Part shown: piece by piece, positions 41,835-50,742 of the stretch
How positions within the stretch are numbered: the first letter of the stretch is position 1
Layout of the letters: each line of letters begins with the position of its first letter
Assembly (NCBI GenBank): GCA_025141675.1
Contig: CP081161.1
Location: forward strand, 1,400,001-1,464,000
Direction of reading: 5' to 3'
DNA from: Rhodobacteraceae bacterium S2214
GTDB lineage: Bacteria > Pseudomonadota > Alphaproteobacteria > Rhodobacterales > Rhodobacteraceae
DNA length: 64,000 bases
Program-made: the position numbers and the translations under genes
The notes under the pieces: model-generated
What the model was told of the DNA's origin: nothing
The model's input: the letters and a program-made list of their open reading frames with translations, nothing else
Database searches by the model: none

Positions 41835-44074
41835 ACTTGATAGGCTAGCCAATCGGCAACCGCACGTCTGACGGACGTGTCGCCATCCGCCATGGACTGA
41901 TCAATCACGGCCCGTACTTCGCCCAGATCGACACGCCGCAGGATATGCTTGACCGGACCGACAGAGGCAGGGCGCATCGACAGCGACCGCAGGCCGAGTG
42001 CGGCAAAGCACAAGGCTTCAACGGGGCGACCGGCATCTTCGCCGCAGAATGAAATCGGTGTGCCGTTCTGTTCGCAGCGCGCGATCACCATGGACAGGAA
42101 GTTCAAAAAGCTGGGTGACAACGTGTCATAACGTTTGCGCACCCGTTCGTTTTCACGGTCGGCCGCAAAGAAGAACTGTTTCAGGTCGTTCCCGCCAATA
42201 GAGATGAAATCGACATCCTTGAAAAAGGCGTCAGGCGCGTAGGCCAGTGACGGCGTTTCCATCATTGCGCCGACTTCCAGTGATGAAGGCACCGGATGGC
42301 CCAACCGTTTTTCGCGCGCCAACGCTTTGTCCATTTCGGCCTTGGCTGCGATGAATTCTTCGTGGAGCGTGATGAACGGGAACATGACCGTCAGGGGGCC
42401 ACCGTCTGCCGCACGGATTAACGCCTGCAACTGCATCCGCAGCACGCCGGGCTTATCAAGCCCTACGCGGATCGCACGCCAACCCATGGCGGGGTTTGGT
42501 TCGTCGTTCGGTTTCATGTAGGTCAGCACTTTGTCAGACCCGATATCAAGCGTCCGGAATGCAACCCGTTTACCCGCAGAGGCTTTCAGCACCCGCGAAT
42601 AAAGCGCGGACAGTTCACCGCGGCGGGGCATTTTGTTGCGGACCAGAAACTGCAATTCGGTGCGGAACAGGCCAACGCCTTCGGCACCGGACCCTTCAAG
42701 CGACGGCAGATCGGCCATCAGGCCCGCGTTCATATCCAGCCGGATGACTGACCCGCATTTGGTCTTCGCCGGATGTTCGCGGATCGATGCGTAACGTTCT
42801 TGTGCCAGCGCTTGCATCGCGATTTTTTCGCGGAACGCGCTTTGCACTGTATCGTCCGGACGCAGGTGCACAAAACCCTGATCGCCATCGACCAGCATGT
42901 TGTCGCCGTTCAGCGCCTGTGTCGTGACGCCTTTTGCGTTGATCACAAGCGGAATGGCCCATGCCCGCGCAACGATGGTCGCGTGAGACCCGACAGACCC
43001 TTCTTCCAACACAATCCCGCGCAGCTTTTTGCCGTAGTCCAGCAGTTCGCCGGGGCCGATGTTTTTGGCGACAAGGATCGGATTATCCGGCATTTCAGCG
43101 CCGGTTTCTGCCCCTTGGCCGGTCAGGATCCGCAGCAAACGGTTCGATAGATCGTCGAGATCGTTCAGCCGTTCACGCATGTAAGCGTCGCCCGCATGGC
43201 TGAGGCGGGCCTTGGCAAGGGATTGTTCTTTTTCGACGGCGGCTTCGGCGGATAGACCGTTGCTGACGTCGTCTTCCATCCGCTTTTTCCAACTGCGCGA
43301 GTTGGCAAACATGCGATAGGCTTCAAGGATCTGTTTTTGTTCACCGTTTAGCGAACGATTACCGGACAGCATGTCGTCGACGGATGTCCGCAGGGTTTCA
43401 ATCGCTTCGCGCAAACGGGCCAATTCGACTTCGGGATCGTCCGAGATCGGGTTTGTGACAACGACGCGCGGTTCGTGCAGGTAAACGCGGCCTTCGGCGG
43501 CACCTTCTTGTGCAATCGACCCTTTGATCAGGCTTGGGCGCTGATGGGGGGCAGCAAGAGCCGCACCTTCACCGATAAAAGCGCCAAGCTCGGCCATCTC
43601 GGCCAACACCATCGCGACCACTTCAAGCGCGTAGATTTCGTCAGGCGTGAATTTGCGGGCGGTTTTGGACTGAACAACAAGCACGCCAAGGATATCGCCA
43701 ACACGCTGCACAGGGACACCGCAGAACGACGAAAACCGTTCTTCGCCTGTCTCTGGCATATAGCGGAAACCGCGTTCAGACGGCGCATCTGCCGTGTTGA
43801 TCACACGACGGGACCGCGCGGTGCGCCCGACTAGGCCTTCGCCCAAACGCATCCGTGTTTCGTGAACCGCAGCAGCAGCCAGACCCTGCGTCGCGCAAAG
43901 TTCGAGCGTTTCAGAATCGCGGAACAGATAGATCGAACACACTTCGGCCTGCATCGACATCGCGATCAACGCGACGATTTCGTCCAGCCGTTCCTGACCG
44001 GCGGTCTGTGCCGCCATCGTTTCACGTAATTTGCCCAGCAGTTTTCTGCTTTCGGATTCAACCCGGTGCGGCAT
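41831..44074 (-). CDS. ptsP: Phosphoenolpyruvate--protein phosphotransferase PtsP (nitrogen PTS enzyme I)
   Basis: First kinase of the nitrogen-related PTS: takes phosphate from PEP and passes it to NPr, linking nitrogen and carbon state to regulators. The 747-residue protein has a GAF domain (about residues 25-165, EVCSIYLFRDSETLELCATQGL), then the enzyme I N-terminal domain with active-site His364 in SVGSHATIVARAW, and the C-terminal PEP-binding domain with GAEGVGLFRTE and ISIGGNDLKQFFFAADREN near residues 460-640. The GAF-plus-EI order distinguishes PtsP from sugar EI. The lone receiver gene lies upstream, then lysC, a common gene order in this group. Confidence 0.96.
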   Translation of the reverse strand: MPHRVESESRKLLGKLRETMAAQTAGQERLDEIVALIAMSMQAEVCSIYLFRDSETLELCATQGLAAAAVHETRMRLGEGLVGRTARSRRVINTADAPSERGFRYMPETGEERFSSFCGVPVQRVGDILGVLVVQSKTARKFTPDEIYALEVVAMVLAEMAELGAFIGEGAALAAPHQRPSLIKGSIAQEGAAEGRVYLHEPRVVVTNPISDDPEVELARLREAIETLRTSVDDMLSGNRSLNGEQKQILEAYRMFANSRSWKKRMEDDVSNGLSAEAAVEKEQSLAKARLSHAGDAYMRERLNDLDDLSNRLLRILTGQGAETGAEMPDNPILVAKNIGPGELLDYGKKLRGIVLEEGSVGSHATIVARAWAIPLVINAKGVTTQALNGDNMLVDGDQGFVHLRPDDTVQSAFREKIAMQALAQERYASIREHPAKTKCGSVIRLDMNAGLMADLPSLEGSGAEGVGLFRTELQFLVRNKMPRRGELSALYSRVLKASAGKRVAFRTLDIGSDKVLTYMKPNDEPNPAMGWRAIRVGLDKPGVLRMQLQALIRAADGGPLTVMFPFITLHEEFIAAKAEMDKALAREKRLGHPVPSSLEVGAMMETPSLAYAPDAFFKDVDFISIGGNDLKQFFFAADRENERVRKRYDTLSPSFLNFLSMVIARCEQNGTPISFCGEDAGRPVEALCFAALGLRSLSMRPASVGPVKHILRRVDLGEVRAVIDQSMADGDTSVRRAVADWLAYQV

Positions 44075-44256
44075 GATGTTCCCTTTGTTCCTGCCACCGC
44101 TATATGGGCAAACAAGCCGGATTGGGAGAGCTAATGGCAGGTGATCCCGTGCAATTCGCCTTATAGTGGTATTTTTTGGGGGCTTTGTGCCGACGGGCCT
44201 AAAAACGCGGCGATTGGGCGTCGGTGATATTCCGGGCGGGAAGGGCGCGATCCGCG

Positions 44257-44598
44257 TTAATTGGCGGGCAACAATGCAATGAGATCTTCGGTCAAATATG
44301 GTTTTCCCAAGGTCTTGGCCCCCGCAAAGCCACCCGTTAGTTGATCTTCGGTGTAGCCAGTCGCCACGACAAACGGGATGCCCTTTTGTGTAAGGGCGGA
44401 GGCAATGACTTCGGATGTTTCAGCGCCAAGGTTCAGGTCCAAGATCCCGAAATCAACCGTATGGGCGGCCAATCCAACAAGCGCCTTTGCAACGCCTGTG
44501 TAGGGGCCGACAACCGCGTACCCCGCGTCTTCAAGCTCCATGACCAACGACATGGCGAGAAACGCGTCATCTTCGACAACTAGGATTTGCTTTGGCAT
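44257..44598 (-). CDS. Single-domain response regulator (113 aa)
   Basis: A stand-alone receiver domain: ILVVEDDAFLAMSLVMELEDAGY at the start, phosphoacceptor Asp54 in DFGILDLNLGAE, switch Thr in ATGYTED and conserved Lys99 in TLGKPYL. No output domain is present, so it would act by protein contact or phosphotransfer. The L-A-M-S-L/M-E-L-E-D pattern resembles receivers of general-stress or FixJ-like circuits. It lies between lysC and ptsP on the same strand; whether it affects either is unknown. Confidence 0.9.
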   Translation of the reverse strand: MPKQILVVEDDAFLAMSLVMELEDAGYAVVGPYTGVAKALVGLAAHTVDFGILDLNLGAETSEVIASALTQKGIPFVVATGYTEDQLTGGFAGAKTLGKPYLTEDLIALLPAN

Positions 44599-44614
44599 TT
44601 AGGTGCCTGCGACA

Positions 44615-44653
44615 ATAAAAAAGGACAACTCGCGTTTGACGCTAGCTGCCCTT
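44615..44653 (-). terminator. Terminator after lysC
   Basis: On the reverse strand AAGGGCAGCTAGCG pairs imperfectly (about 10 of 14) with CGCGAGTTGTCCTT, followed by TTTTTTA. It is 31 bp after the lysC stop. Imperfect pairing lowers confidence. Confidence 0.5.
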
Positions 44654-44684
44654 CTTTCATTTTCCAAGTGCGTATACGTAAAGC

Positions 44685-45923
44685 TTACGCTGCTTTTTCC
44701 AGTTCAAACGCGTCGTGCAGGGCTTGAACGGCAAGCTCCATGTACTTGCGATCAATGAGGACCGAGATTTTGATCTCGGATGTGGTGATGACCTTGATGT
44801 TGATGCCTTCAGCCTGAAGGGACGCAAACATTTTGGCCGCGACACCCGCGTGGGACCGCATCCCGATGCCAACGACAGATACTTTGGCCACGCCGTTATC
44901 AGTCACCAGATCGTGGTAGTTGATTTCGCCGGATGCCATCGCGTCGGCCATCGCTTTTTCAGCGCGGGCCACCTGATCAGTCGGGCAAGAGAAGGTCATG
45001 TCAGTGCGACCTTCCTCAGAAATGTTCTGAACGATCATGTCGACGTTCACGCCTGCCTCGGCCAATGGGCCAAAGATAGCTGCCGCGATGCCGGGGCGGT
45101 CAGCCACGGAAATCAGCGTCATTTTGGCTTCGTCGCGGCTGTACGCCACACCTGCAACTGCGTTCTGTTCCATGATTTCCTCCTCATCGCAGACGAGCGT
45201 ACCGGCGTCGTCCGATGGTTCTTCAAATGATGACAGCACCCGCAGGCGCACTTTGTAACGCATGGCCAATTCAACTGACCGCGTTTGTAGAACTTTTGCG
45301 CCCAGCGACGCCAATTCGAGCATTTCCTCAAACGCGATCTTGTCGAGCTTGCGGGCCTTGTCGGTGATCCGTGGGTCGGTTGTGTAAACCCCGTCCACGT
45401 CAGTATAAATATCACAACGTTCCGCATCAAACGCGGCGGCAAAGGCCACAGCGGTGGTGTCAGACCCGCCACGACCCAGCGTGGTGATCCGGCCTTCGGG
45501 GCTGATACCTTGGAAACCCGCAACGACCGCAACCTTCATACCTTCGCCGAACTTGGCGTTGATGTTGTCGGTCGGGATTTCCTCGATCCGTGCGGATGAA
45601 TGGGCCGAATTCGTGACAAGCGGGACTTGCCAACCTTGCCAACTGCGGGCCGGAATATCCATTTCTTGCAAACGCAACGCCATCAGGCCAGCCGTCACGT
45701 TTTCACCGGACGATACAATCGCGTCGTATTCACGCGCGTCATAAAGTGGAGACGTTTCATTGACCCAGCCGACCAGTTCGTTGGTCTTGCCGGACATGGC
45801 CGATACGATGACGATCACGTCATAGCCTTTGGCGACTTCAACAGCCACACGTTTGGAGGCCCGCGCAATACGGTCAAGGTTCGCGACGGAAGTCCCGCCG
45901 AATTTCATCACAAGCGTTGGCAT
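44685..45923 (-). CDS. lysC: Aspartate kinase
   Basis: Phosphorylates aspartate, the entry step to lysine, threonine and methionine. The 412-residue protein starts MPTLVMKFGGTSVANLDRIAR, the nucleotide-binding KFGGTS motif. GRGGSDTTAVAFAAAFDAERC and YTDVDGVYTTDPRIT complete the kinase part. Two ACT domains occupy about residues 270-412 (YSRDEAKMTLISVADRPGIAAAIFG and KVSVVGIGMRSHAGVAAKMF), where lysine or threonine feedback would act. The ATG at 45923 is used; an upstream extension is not part of the family. Gene order lysC, receiver, ptsP. Confidence 0.97.
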   Translation of the reverse strand: MPTLVMKFGGTSVANLDRIARASKRVAVEVAKGYDVIVIVSAMSGKTNELVGWVNETSPLYDAREYDAIVSSGENVTAGLMALRLQEMDIPARSWQGWQVPLVTNSAHSSARIEEIPTDNINAKFGEGMKVAVVAGFQGISPEGRITTLGRGGSDTTAVAFAAAFDAERCDIYTDVDGVYTTDPRITDKARKLDKIAFEEMLELASLGAKVLQTRSVELAMRYKVRLRVLSSFEEPSDDAGTLVCDEEEIMEQNAVAGVAYSRDEAKMTLISVADRPGIAAAIFGPLAEAGVNVDMIVQNISEEGRTDMTFSCPTDQVARAEKAMADAMASGEINYHDLVTDNGVAKVSVVGIGMRSHAGVAAKMFASLQAEGINIKVITTSEIKISVLIDRKYMELAVQALHDAFELEKAA

Positions 45924-46058
45924 CGCTGTTCCTTTAGCAAAACCGGAGCCGTCCCGGAATATCGCGCCCCCTTTAGACTGCTCGCGCGGGCGGGGCAAGC
46001 GGGGGGCGATTTTTCAGGACAAATCGATCAAACTATCAGGAATACGGGGGCAGGCTGA

Positions 46059-46469
46059 TCAGTTGGTTTTCTTGGTCGGCACAAAGGGCAGGGGCAGTAC
46101 GGGAACGCCGTCCTCTAGCAGTTTCTTCGTGTCAGCCGCAGATGCTTGCCCATAAATCGCCCGTTCCGGCTTTTCGCCGTCGTGCATGGCACGTGCTTCG
46201 GTTGAGAAATCTGTGCCGACGTCTGTCGCATTGCTTTCCACGTGCTTTTTCAGCTTCGTGATCGGGTTTTCCTCATCACGTAGGAGCGGTGCGGTTACGG
46301 CGTCGGATGTTGCAACCTTCGGGGCCATCAACGCTTTGCGGATGTCAGTGTCGCCACAGGTCGTGCAAGTGACCATGCCCGTTTTCAAAAGCTTGTCGCA
46401 GTCCGCCCCTGACCGAAACCAGCTGTCGAACGTATGATCATTGGCGCAGGTCAGATCGAAGCGGATCAT
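46059..46469 (-). CDS. DUF1178 family protein
   Basis: A 136-residue protein with the DUF1178 pattern: MIRFDLTCANDHTFDSWFRSG at the start, a TCTTCGDTDIRKALMAP zinc-like C-x2-C motif near residue 36, then an acidic and lysine-rich linker and a C-terminal VPVLPLPFVPTKKTN. The family is widespread in Alphaproteobacteria without a defined role; the cysteine pair suggests metal binding. It shares strand with the NUDIX gene upstream (83 bp gap). Confidence 0.9.
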   Translation of the reverse strand: MIRFDLTCANDHTFDSWFRSGADCDKLLKTGMVTCTTCGDTDIRKALMAPKVATSDAVTAPLLRDEENPITKLKKHVESNATDVGTDFSTEARAMHDGEKPERAIYGQASAADTKKLLEDGVPVLPLPFVPTKKTN

Positions 46470-46552
46470 CAGGTGGGATGCTTTCTAAACGGGGTGTGCA
46501 TCAAAAATAGAGATCGGTGCGTGGATCACAAGTCCTACAGGATCAAAGACTT

Positions 46553-47029
46553 TTACCGCTTTACCATATCGGGGGTGAAGCTGGCGATGATCCGTTTCAG
46601 TTCCGGTTCTTGCACGCGGCTGGCGGCTTTTGACAGGCTGACCCATTTGCGGCGTCTTTGGTGGGCTTCGGGCCAGTCACTGTGCACGGCTGTCACCTTG
46701 ACCGGATACACCAATGTAATGACGGGAAATGTTTCGGTCTTGGTGCGCTTGGGATAGGTGTAGACGCCCAAACAGCGATCATATGCTTTGCCTGTTAGTC
46801 CCGCTTCTTCCCACGCTTCGGTCGCGGCGGCCTGTGCTGGCGTTTGTTTGTGCATCGGCCAGCCTTTGGGCAATATCCAACGTTTCGTCCGGCGCGACGT
46901 GATGATGCAAACCTCGACCCGATCCTTGCGCATCCGGTAGCATAGGGCCGCGAACTGCGTCCGCACATCGGTTTTCCCAAAGCGCCGCAGCTTAAGCGGA
47001 AGTTGTTTCGGTTTGATCGGTTTAGGCAT
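46553..47029 (-). CDS. NUDIX hydrolase
   Basis: A 158-residue NUDIX protein. The Nudix box GWPMHKQTPAQAAATEAWEEAGLTG matches G-x5-E-x7-R-E-U-x-E-E-x-G-U, with A replacing the first Glu and R (in AATEAWEEAG), so metal binding depends mainly on the E-E-x-G part. TKRWILPKGWPM precedes it, as in diphosphoinositol-polyphosphate or DIPP-type hydrolases. The substrate is unknown. It is divergent from the AcuC-like gene, 33 bp away, and on the same strand as the DUF1178 gene. Confidence 0.88.
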   Translation of the reverse strand: MPKPIKPKQLPLKLRRFGKTDVRTQFAALCYRMRKDRVEVCIITSRRTKRWILPKGWPMHKQTPAQAAATEAWEEAGLTGKAYDRCLGVYTYPKRTKTETFPVITLVYPVKVTAVHSDWPEAHQRRRKWVSLSKAASRVQEPELKRIIASFTPDMVKR

Positions 47030-47062
47030 GGCGCTTTATCGATTGCGGGTTAGGTATGGCGA

Positions 47063-48235
47063 ATGTCGTTTACGTCCCACGCCCAGCCACAGCTTACAAG
47101 CCCCGCGCCTGACACGTCCTTGCCTAAAATGATCGGCCACGAGCTTTATCGCGGATCGAGCTACGGGGCGCATCATCCGCTGCGTGTGCCGCGCGTATCC
47201 ACCGTGATGGACCTGTCGCGTGCGATGGGGTGGTTGCCGCGGCACCAGTTTGTGCAAAGCCCGCGCGCAAAACCCAACGCCCTAACCGGATTTCACACGC
47301 TAGACTACATCGCCGCGTTGCAGGCGGCCGAGGCGACCCAATCCGTCAGCCCCGCCGTCAAAGCCCGCCACGGGCTTGGCACACCTTCCAATCCTGTGTT
47401 CGCCGAAATGTACCGCAGACCTGCGACATCGGCTGGCGCATCGTTGCTGGCGGGCGAAATGTTGGCGCGTGGCGGGACGGTGTATTCGCCAGCAGGGGGC
47501 ACGCACCACGGGATGCCGGACTGCGCAAACGGATTTTGCTATTTCAACGATCCGGTCCTTGCTATCCAATCGCTGCGCCGCAACGGGGCGGCAAAGATCG
47601 CGTATATTGATATTGATGCGCATCACTGCGACGGGGTGGAACATGCCTTTGCCGATGATCCCGATACCTTGCTCATCTCCACGCATGAAGAAAACCGCTG
47701 GCCGCGCACCGGTGCAATGACGGACGTTGGGGTGGGCAACCTGTGGAACCTGCCGTTGCCTGCGGGCGTGGGGGATGATGTTGCGGCTATGGTGCGCGAC
47801 ACGTTGATTTTGCCGTTGGTACAAGCGTTTCGACCAGATGCGATCGTGTTGCAATGCGGGGCGGACGCCGTGTTGGAGGACCCACAGTCACGGCTGGCGT
47901 GGTCGAACAATGCGCACCGCGCCATCGTGCAGGCGTTAATGGGCATGGCGCCACGTTATCTCGTCTTGGGCGGGGGCGGCTACAATCCGTGGTCTGTCGG
48001 GCGTTGCTGGACTGGCGTTTGGGCCGTGCTGAACAACCACGAAATCCCTGATGCGTTACCAGAGGCGGCACAGTCCGTGTTGCGCGAATTGCGGTGGGAC
48101 GGGCAAAGACGCGTGAAGACGCCGCCGGATCATTGGTTAACCACGTTAGCCGATGCGCCGCGTATGGGCGGCATACCGGATGATGTCAGAACACGGGTGG
48201 CCACATTGCAGGCGCGGCTGCGTCAGTGGATCTAG
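47063..48235 (+). CDS. AcuC-like histone-deacetylase family protein
   Basis: A 390-residue zinc-dependent deacetylase, of the AcuC (acetoin-utilisation) branch. GGTHHGMPDCANGFCYF has the catalytic His pair, AYIDIDAHHCDGVEHAF the metal ligands, LQCGADAVLEDP the third Asp, and LGGGGYNPWSVGRCW the Tyr. This branch can deacetylate acetyl-CoA synthetase and other lysine-acetylated proteins, but the target here is not known. The protein is not close in motif to the one at 8527-9630, so the window encodes two different HDAC-fold enzymes. It is followed 37 bp later by modA. Confidence 0.92.
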   Translation: MSFTSHAQPQLTSPAPDTSLPKMIGHELYRGSSYGAHHPLRVPRVSTVMDLSRAMGWLPRHQFVQSPRAKPNALTGFHTLDYIAALQAAEATQSVSPAVKARHGLGTPSNPVFAEMYRRPATSAGASLLAGEMLARGGTVYSPAGGTHHGMPDCANGFCYFNDPVLAIQSLRRNGAAKIAYIDIDAHHCDGVEHAFADDPDTLLISTHEENRWPRTGAMTDVGVGNLWNLPLPAGVGDDVAAMVRDTLILPLVQAFRPDAIVLQCGADAVLEDPQSRLAWSNNAHRAIVQALMGMAPRYLVLGGGGYNPWSVGRCWTGVWAVLNNHEIPDALPEAAQSVLRELRWDGQRRVKTPPDHWLTTLADAPRMGGIPDDVRTRVATLQARLRQWI

Positions 48236-48272
48236 ACTTGTCAGCGCGGGCCTTGGTGCCGATAAGGTTGCT

Positions 48273-49007
48273 ATGCGTATGATGTCCCTTTGTCTTTTCA
48301 TGTGTCTGCTGCCGATAAAGGCGCTGGCCGATGACCTTGTCGTCTTCGCTGCCGCGAGCTTGAAAGGGCCTTTGGACGCCATCGCCGCTTCCTTTGAAAA
48401 TGTCGCTATCTCATATGCTGGAAGCGGGACGTTGGCCCGTCAAATTAACCAAGGTGCGCCCGCTGATGTTGTTCTACTGGCGAACGCGGCGTGGATGGAC
48501 GTGCTTGTTGACGCGCAAAGCGTGGCGGACCCGATCACCTTTGTTGGCAATCGTTTGGTTATTGTGGGCCAGCCGAACGCGGCCGACGTTGCACTGACGC
48601 CTGATGGTTTGGCCAATGGACTAAATAGCGGACGCTTGGCCATGGGCTTTACCAGCAGTGTGCCTGCGGGCATTTACGGGAAAGCGGCGCTGGAAAACTT
48701 GGGTCTGTGGCACACGGTTGCGCCTTCGGTGGTTGAAATGGATAACGTGCGCGCGGCCTTGAACCTTGTCGCGCGTGGTGAAGTGCCGTTGGGCATCGTG
48801 TACCAAAGCGATGCGCTGATTGTGCCGGACCTGAAAATCGTGGCGCAGTTTCCGCAGGGCAGTCACCCGGACATTGCATATTACGCAGCAATGACAGCGG
48901 CATCCGACCATCCTGACGCACAAAGCTTTGTTGACGCATTGCGCGGGCCGACCGCGAAAGAGATCTTCGATGCCGCAGGGTTTTGCACTGATGCGCGGTG
49001 GTGCTGA
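48273..49007 (+). CDS. modA: Molybdate ABC transporter substrate-binding protein
   Basis: The periplasmic molybdate/tungstate receptor. A signal peptide (SLCLFMCLLPIKALAD) is followed by DLVVFAAASLKGPLDAIAA, the ModA start, and by YAGSGTLARQINQGAPADV. GFTSSVPAGIYGKAALENLG and VVEMDNVRAALNLVARGEVPLGIVYQSDA also match. The 244-residue length is slightly short for the family. The ATG at 48273 follows ATAAGG. modB starts 2 bp after the stop, and the three mod genes form an operon. Confidence 0.94.
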   Translation: MRMMSLCLFMCLLPIKALADDLVVFAAASLKGPLDAIAASFENVAISYAGSGTLARQINQGAPADVVLLANAAWMDVLVDAQSVADPITFVGNRLVIVGQPNAADVALTPDGLANGLNSGRLAMGFTSSVPAGIYGKAALENLGLWHTVAPSVVEMDNVRAALNLVARGEVPLGIVYQSDALIVPDLKIVAQFPQGSHPDIAYYAAMTAASDHPDAQSFVDALRGPTAKEIFDAAGFCTDARWC

Positions 49008-49009
49008 GC

Positions 49010-49699
49010 ATGCAATTTGATCCGGCCTTCTGGACCATCGTTTCACTGTCTTTAAAGGTAGCGTCTGTCGCGATCTTGGTGACTTTGCCCTTTGCGACCA
49101 TCACGGCGTGGGTTCTGGCGCGGCGGCAGTTTTGGGGCCATGGTTTGTTGAACGGCATCGTCCATTTGCCGCTGGTTTTGCCACCCGTCGTGACCGGTTA
49201 TCTGTTGCTCATCACGTTTGGGCGCAATGGGCCTGTGGGCGGGTTCCTGTTTGATACGTTCGGCATCACCCTGGCTTTCACATGGACGGGGGCCGCGTTG
49301 GCGGCTGGGATCATGGCGTTCCCATTGATGGTCCGCGCGATCCGGTTGGGGTTTGATGCGGTCGATACGGGGCTTGAGGCGGCGGCGGCCACCCTAGGCG
49401 CATCGCCCATGCGGGTATTCATAACAGTCACATTGCCCTTGATCGCCCCCGGTATTTTAGCGGGCGCTGTGCTGGGCTTTGCGAAGGCGCTGGGCGAATT
49501 TGGCGCGACGATCACCTTTGTGGCGGCCATTCCCGGACAGACGCAAACGATCCCGTCTGCCATCTACGGTTTGCTACAGGTGCCGGGTCAAGAGGGCGCG
49601 GTTGTGACTTTGGTCGTTGTCTCGATCATCTTGGCGATGGGGGCTTTGATCGTGTCAGAATGGCTGTCGTCGCGCATGGCCAGAAGGTTAGCCGCATGA
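49010..49699 (+). CDS. modB: Molybdate ABC transporter permease
   Basis: The 229-residue inner-membrane permease of the molybdate importer, with about five helices. LPLVLPPVVTGYLLLITFGRNGPVG is the conserved ModB periplasmic-side stretch, and LEAAAATLGASPMRVFITVTLPLIAPGILAGAVL is the EAA loop that docks ModC. The start at 49010 follows AGTTGCTGA; the C-terminal ATGA is shared with the modC start, showing translational coupling. Confidence 0.95.
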   Translation: MQFDPAFWTIVSLSLKVASVAILVTLPFATITAWVLARRQFWGHGLLNGIVHLPLVLPPVVTGYLLLITFGRNGPVGGFLFDTFGITLAFTWTGAALAAGIMAFPLMVRAIRLGFDAVDTGLEAAAATLGASPMRVFITVTLPLIAPGILAGAVLGFAKALGEFGATITFVAAIPGQTQTIPSAIYGLLQVPGQEGAVVTLVVVSIILAMGALIVSEWLSSRMARRLAA

Positions 49700-50742
49700 C
49701 GTTGCAGGTCGATATTCAAGCGCAACTGGGTGATCTGTCACTTAACGTGCAATTCGACGCACCAGTTGGTGTGACGGTTCTGTTCGGGCCATCTGGGGCA
49801 GGCAAAACATCGGTCATCAACGCGATTGCGGGACTGATCAAACCCGATGCAGGGCGAATTTCGTTAGACAAACAGGTGCTTTTCGACGGTCAGAACAGCG
49901 TTGCGGTGCACAGGCGAAAGGTCGGCTATGTCTTTCAAGACGCACGCCTTTTCCCGCATATGACCGTGCTGCAGAACTTGACGTATGGCGGCAAACATGA
50001 CTTTGAACGGATCGTTGATGTCCTTGGGCTGCACGATCTGTTGGACCGCAGACCTGCAGGGTTATCGGGCGGTGAAAAGCAGCGGGTCGCATTGGGGCGT
50101 GCGTTGATGGCGCAGCCTGATGTGGTGCTGATGGATGAACCGCTCGCGGCGCTCGACGGGCCACGCAAAGCAGAGGTGCTGCCCTACATCGCCGATATCG
50201 CCGCGACCCAGAAAATACCCGTCATCTACGTCACCCACGCAATGGCAGAGGTCACCCAACTGGCCGACCAATTGGTTGTGATTGATCAAGGAAAGGTCGC
50301 GCGCAAAGGGCCGGTATCGGACGTTTTAGCAGACCCGATGGCCGCACGGTATTTTGCGAAACGCGACGCGGGGGCGCTGGTTTCCTGCGTGGTCGACCGT
50401 CACGATCTGGACGAAGGCGTCACCGTGCTGGCCTCTGGCGCGGGGCCGATCCTGTTGCCGGGGCAGGTGGGGAAAGTCGGCGCTGGGCTGCGATTGCGGA
50501 TACCCGCGCAGGACGTGATCTTGGCGCAATCAGCGCCGGTCGGGCAATCCGCGCTCAATGCAATTGCGACCGTCATCACTGAAATAACGCCGCTGCCAAA
50601 CGGCAATCTGGCGGTGATGTTGCGGGCGAAGGAACTGCCGATCTGGGCGGAAATCACACCGTTATCAGTGCGTCGCCTTGGACTTGAGACAGGGCAAAAC
50701 GTCTTTGCGATTTTCAAAGCAACGGCAGTCGGGCCAGTTTAG
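49696..50742 (+). CDS. modC: Molybdate ABC transporter ATP-binding protein
   Basis: The 348-residue ATPase of the molybdate importer. Walker A is FGPSGAGKTSVINAIAGL near residue 33, the ABC signature LSGGEKQRVALGRALMA, and Walker B VVLMDEPLAALDGP. The C-terminal 120 residues form a TOBE/mop-like domain (VGQSALNAIATVITEITPLPNG) that binds molybdate. Its ATG overlaps the modB stop by 4 bp. The TAG shares four bases with the convergent GST gene. Molybdate from this system supports molybdopterin enzymes encoded elsewhere. Confidence 0.96.
   Translation: MTLQVDIQAQLGDLSLNVQFDAPVGVTVLFGPSGAGKTSVINAIAGLIKPDAGRISLDKQVLFDGQNSVAVHRRKVGYVFQDARLFPHMTVLQNLTYGGKHDFERIVDVLGLHDLLDRRPAGLSGGEKQRVALGRALMAQPDVVLMDEPLAALDGPRKAEVLPYIADIAATQKIPVIYVTHAMAEVTQLADQLVVIDQGKVARKGPVSDVLADPMAARYFAKRDAGALVSCVVDRHDLDEGVTVLASGAGPILLPGQVGKVGAGLRLRIPAQDVILAQSAPVGQSALNAIATVITEITPLPNGNLAVMLRAKELPIWAEITPLSVRRLGLETGQNVFAIFKATAVGPV

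Noticed and set aside
44132..44164. 10-codon ORF (MAGDPVQFAL) with a good GGGAGAG ribosome-binding site
   Set aside because: No gene follows on that strand, and the peptide has no amino-acid run; probably chance in the ptsP upstream region.
45924..46058. Possible amino-acid leader or riboswitch before lysC
   Set aside because: No Lys- or Thr-rich short ORF and no conserved lysine-riboswitch core was seen.
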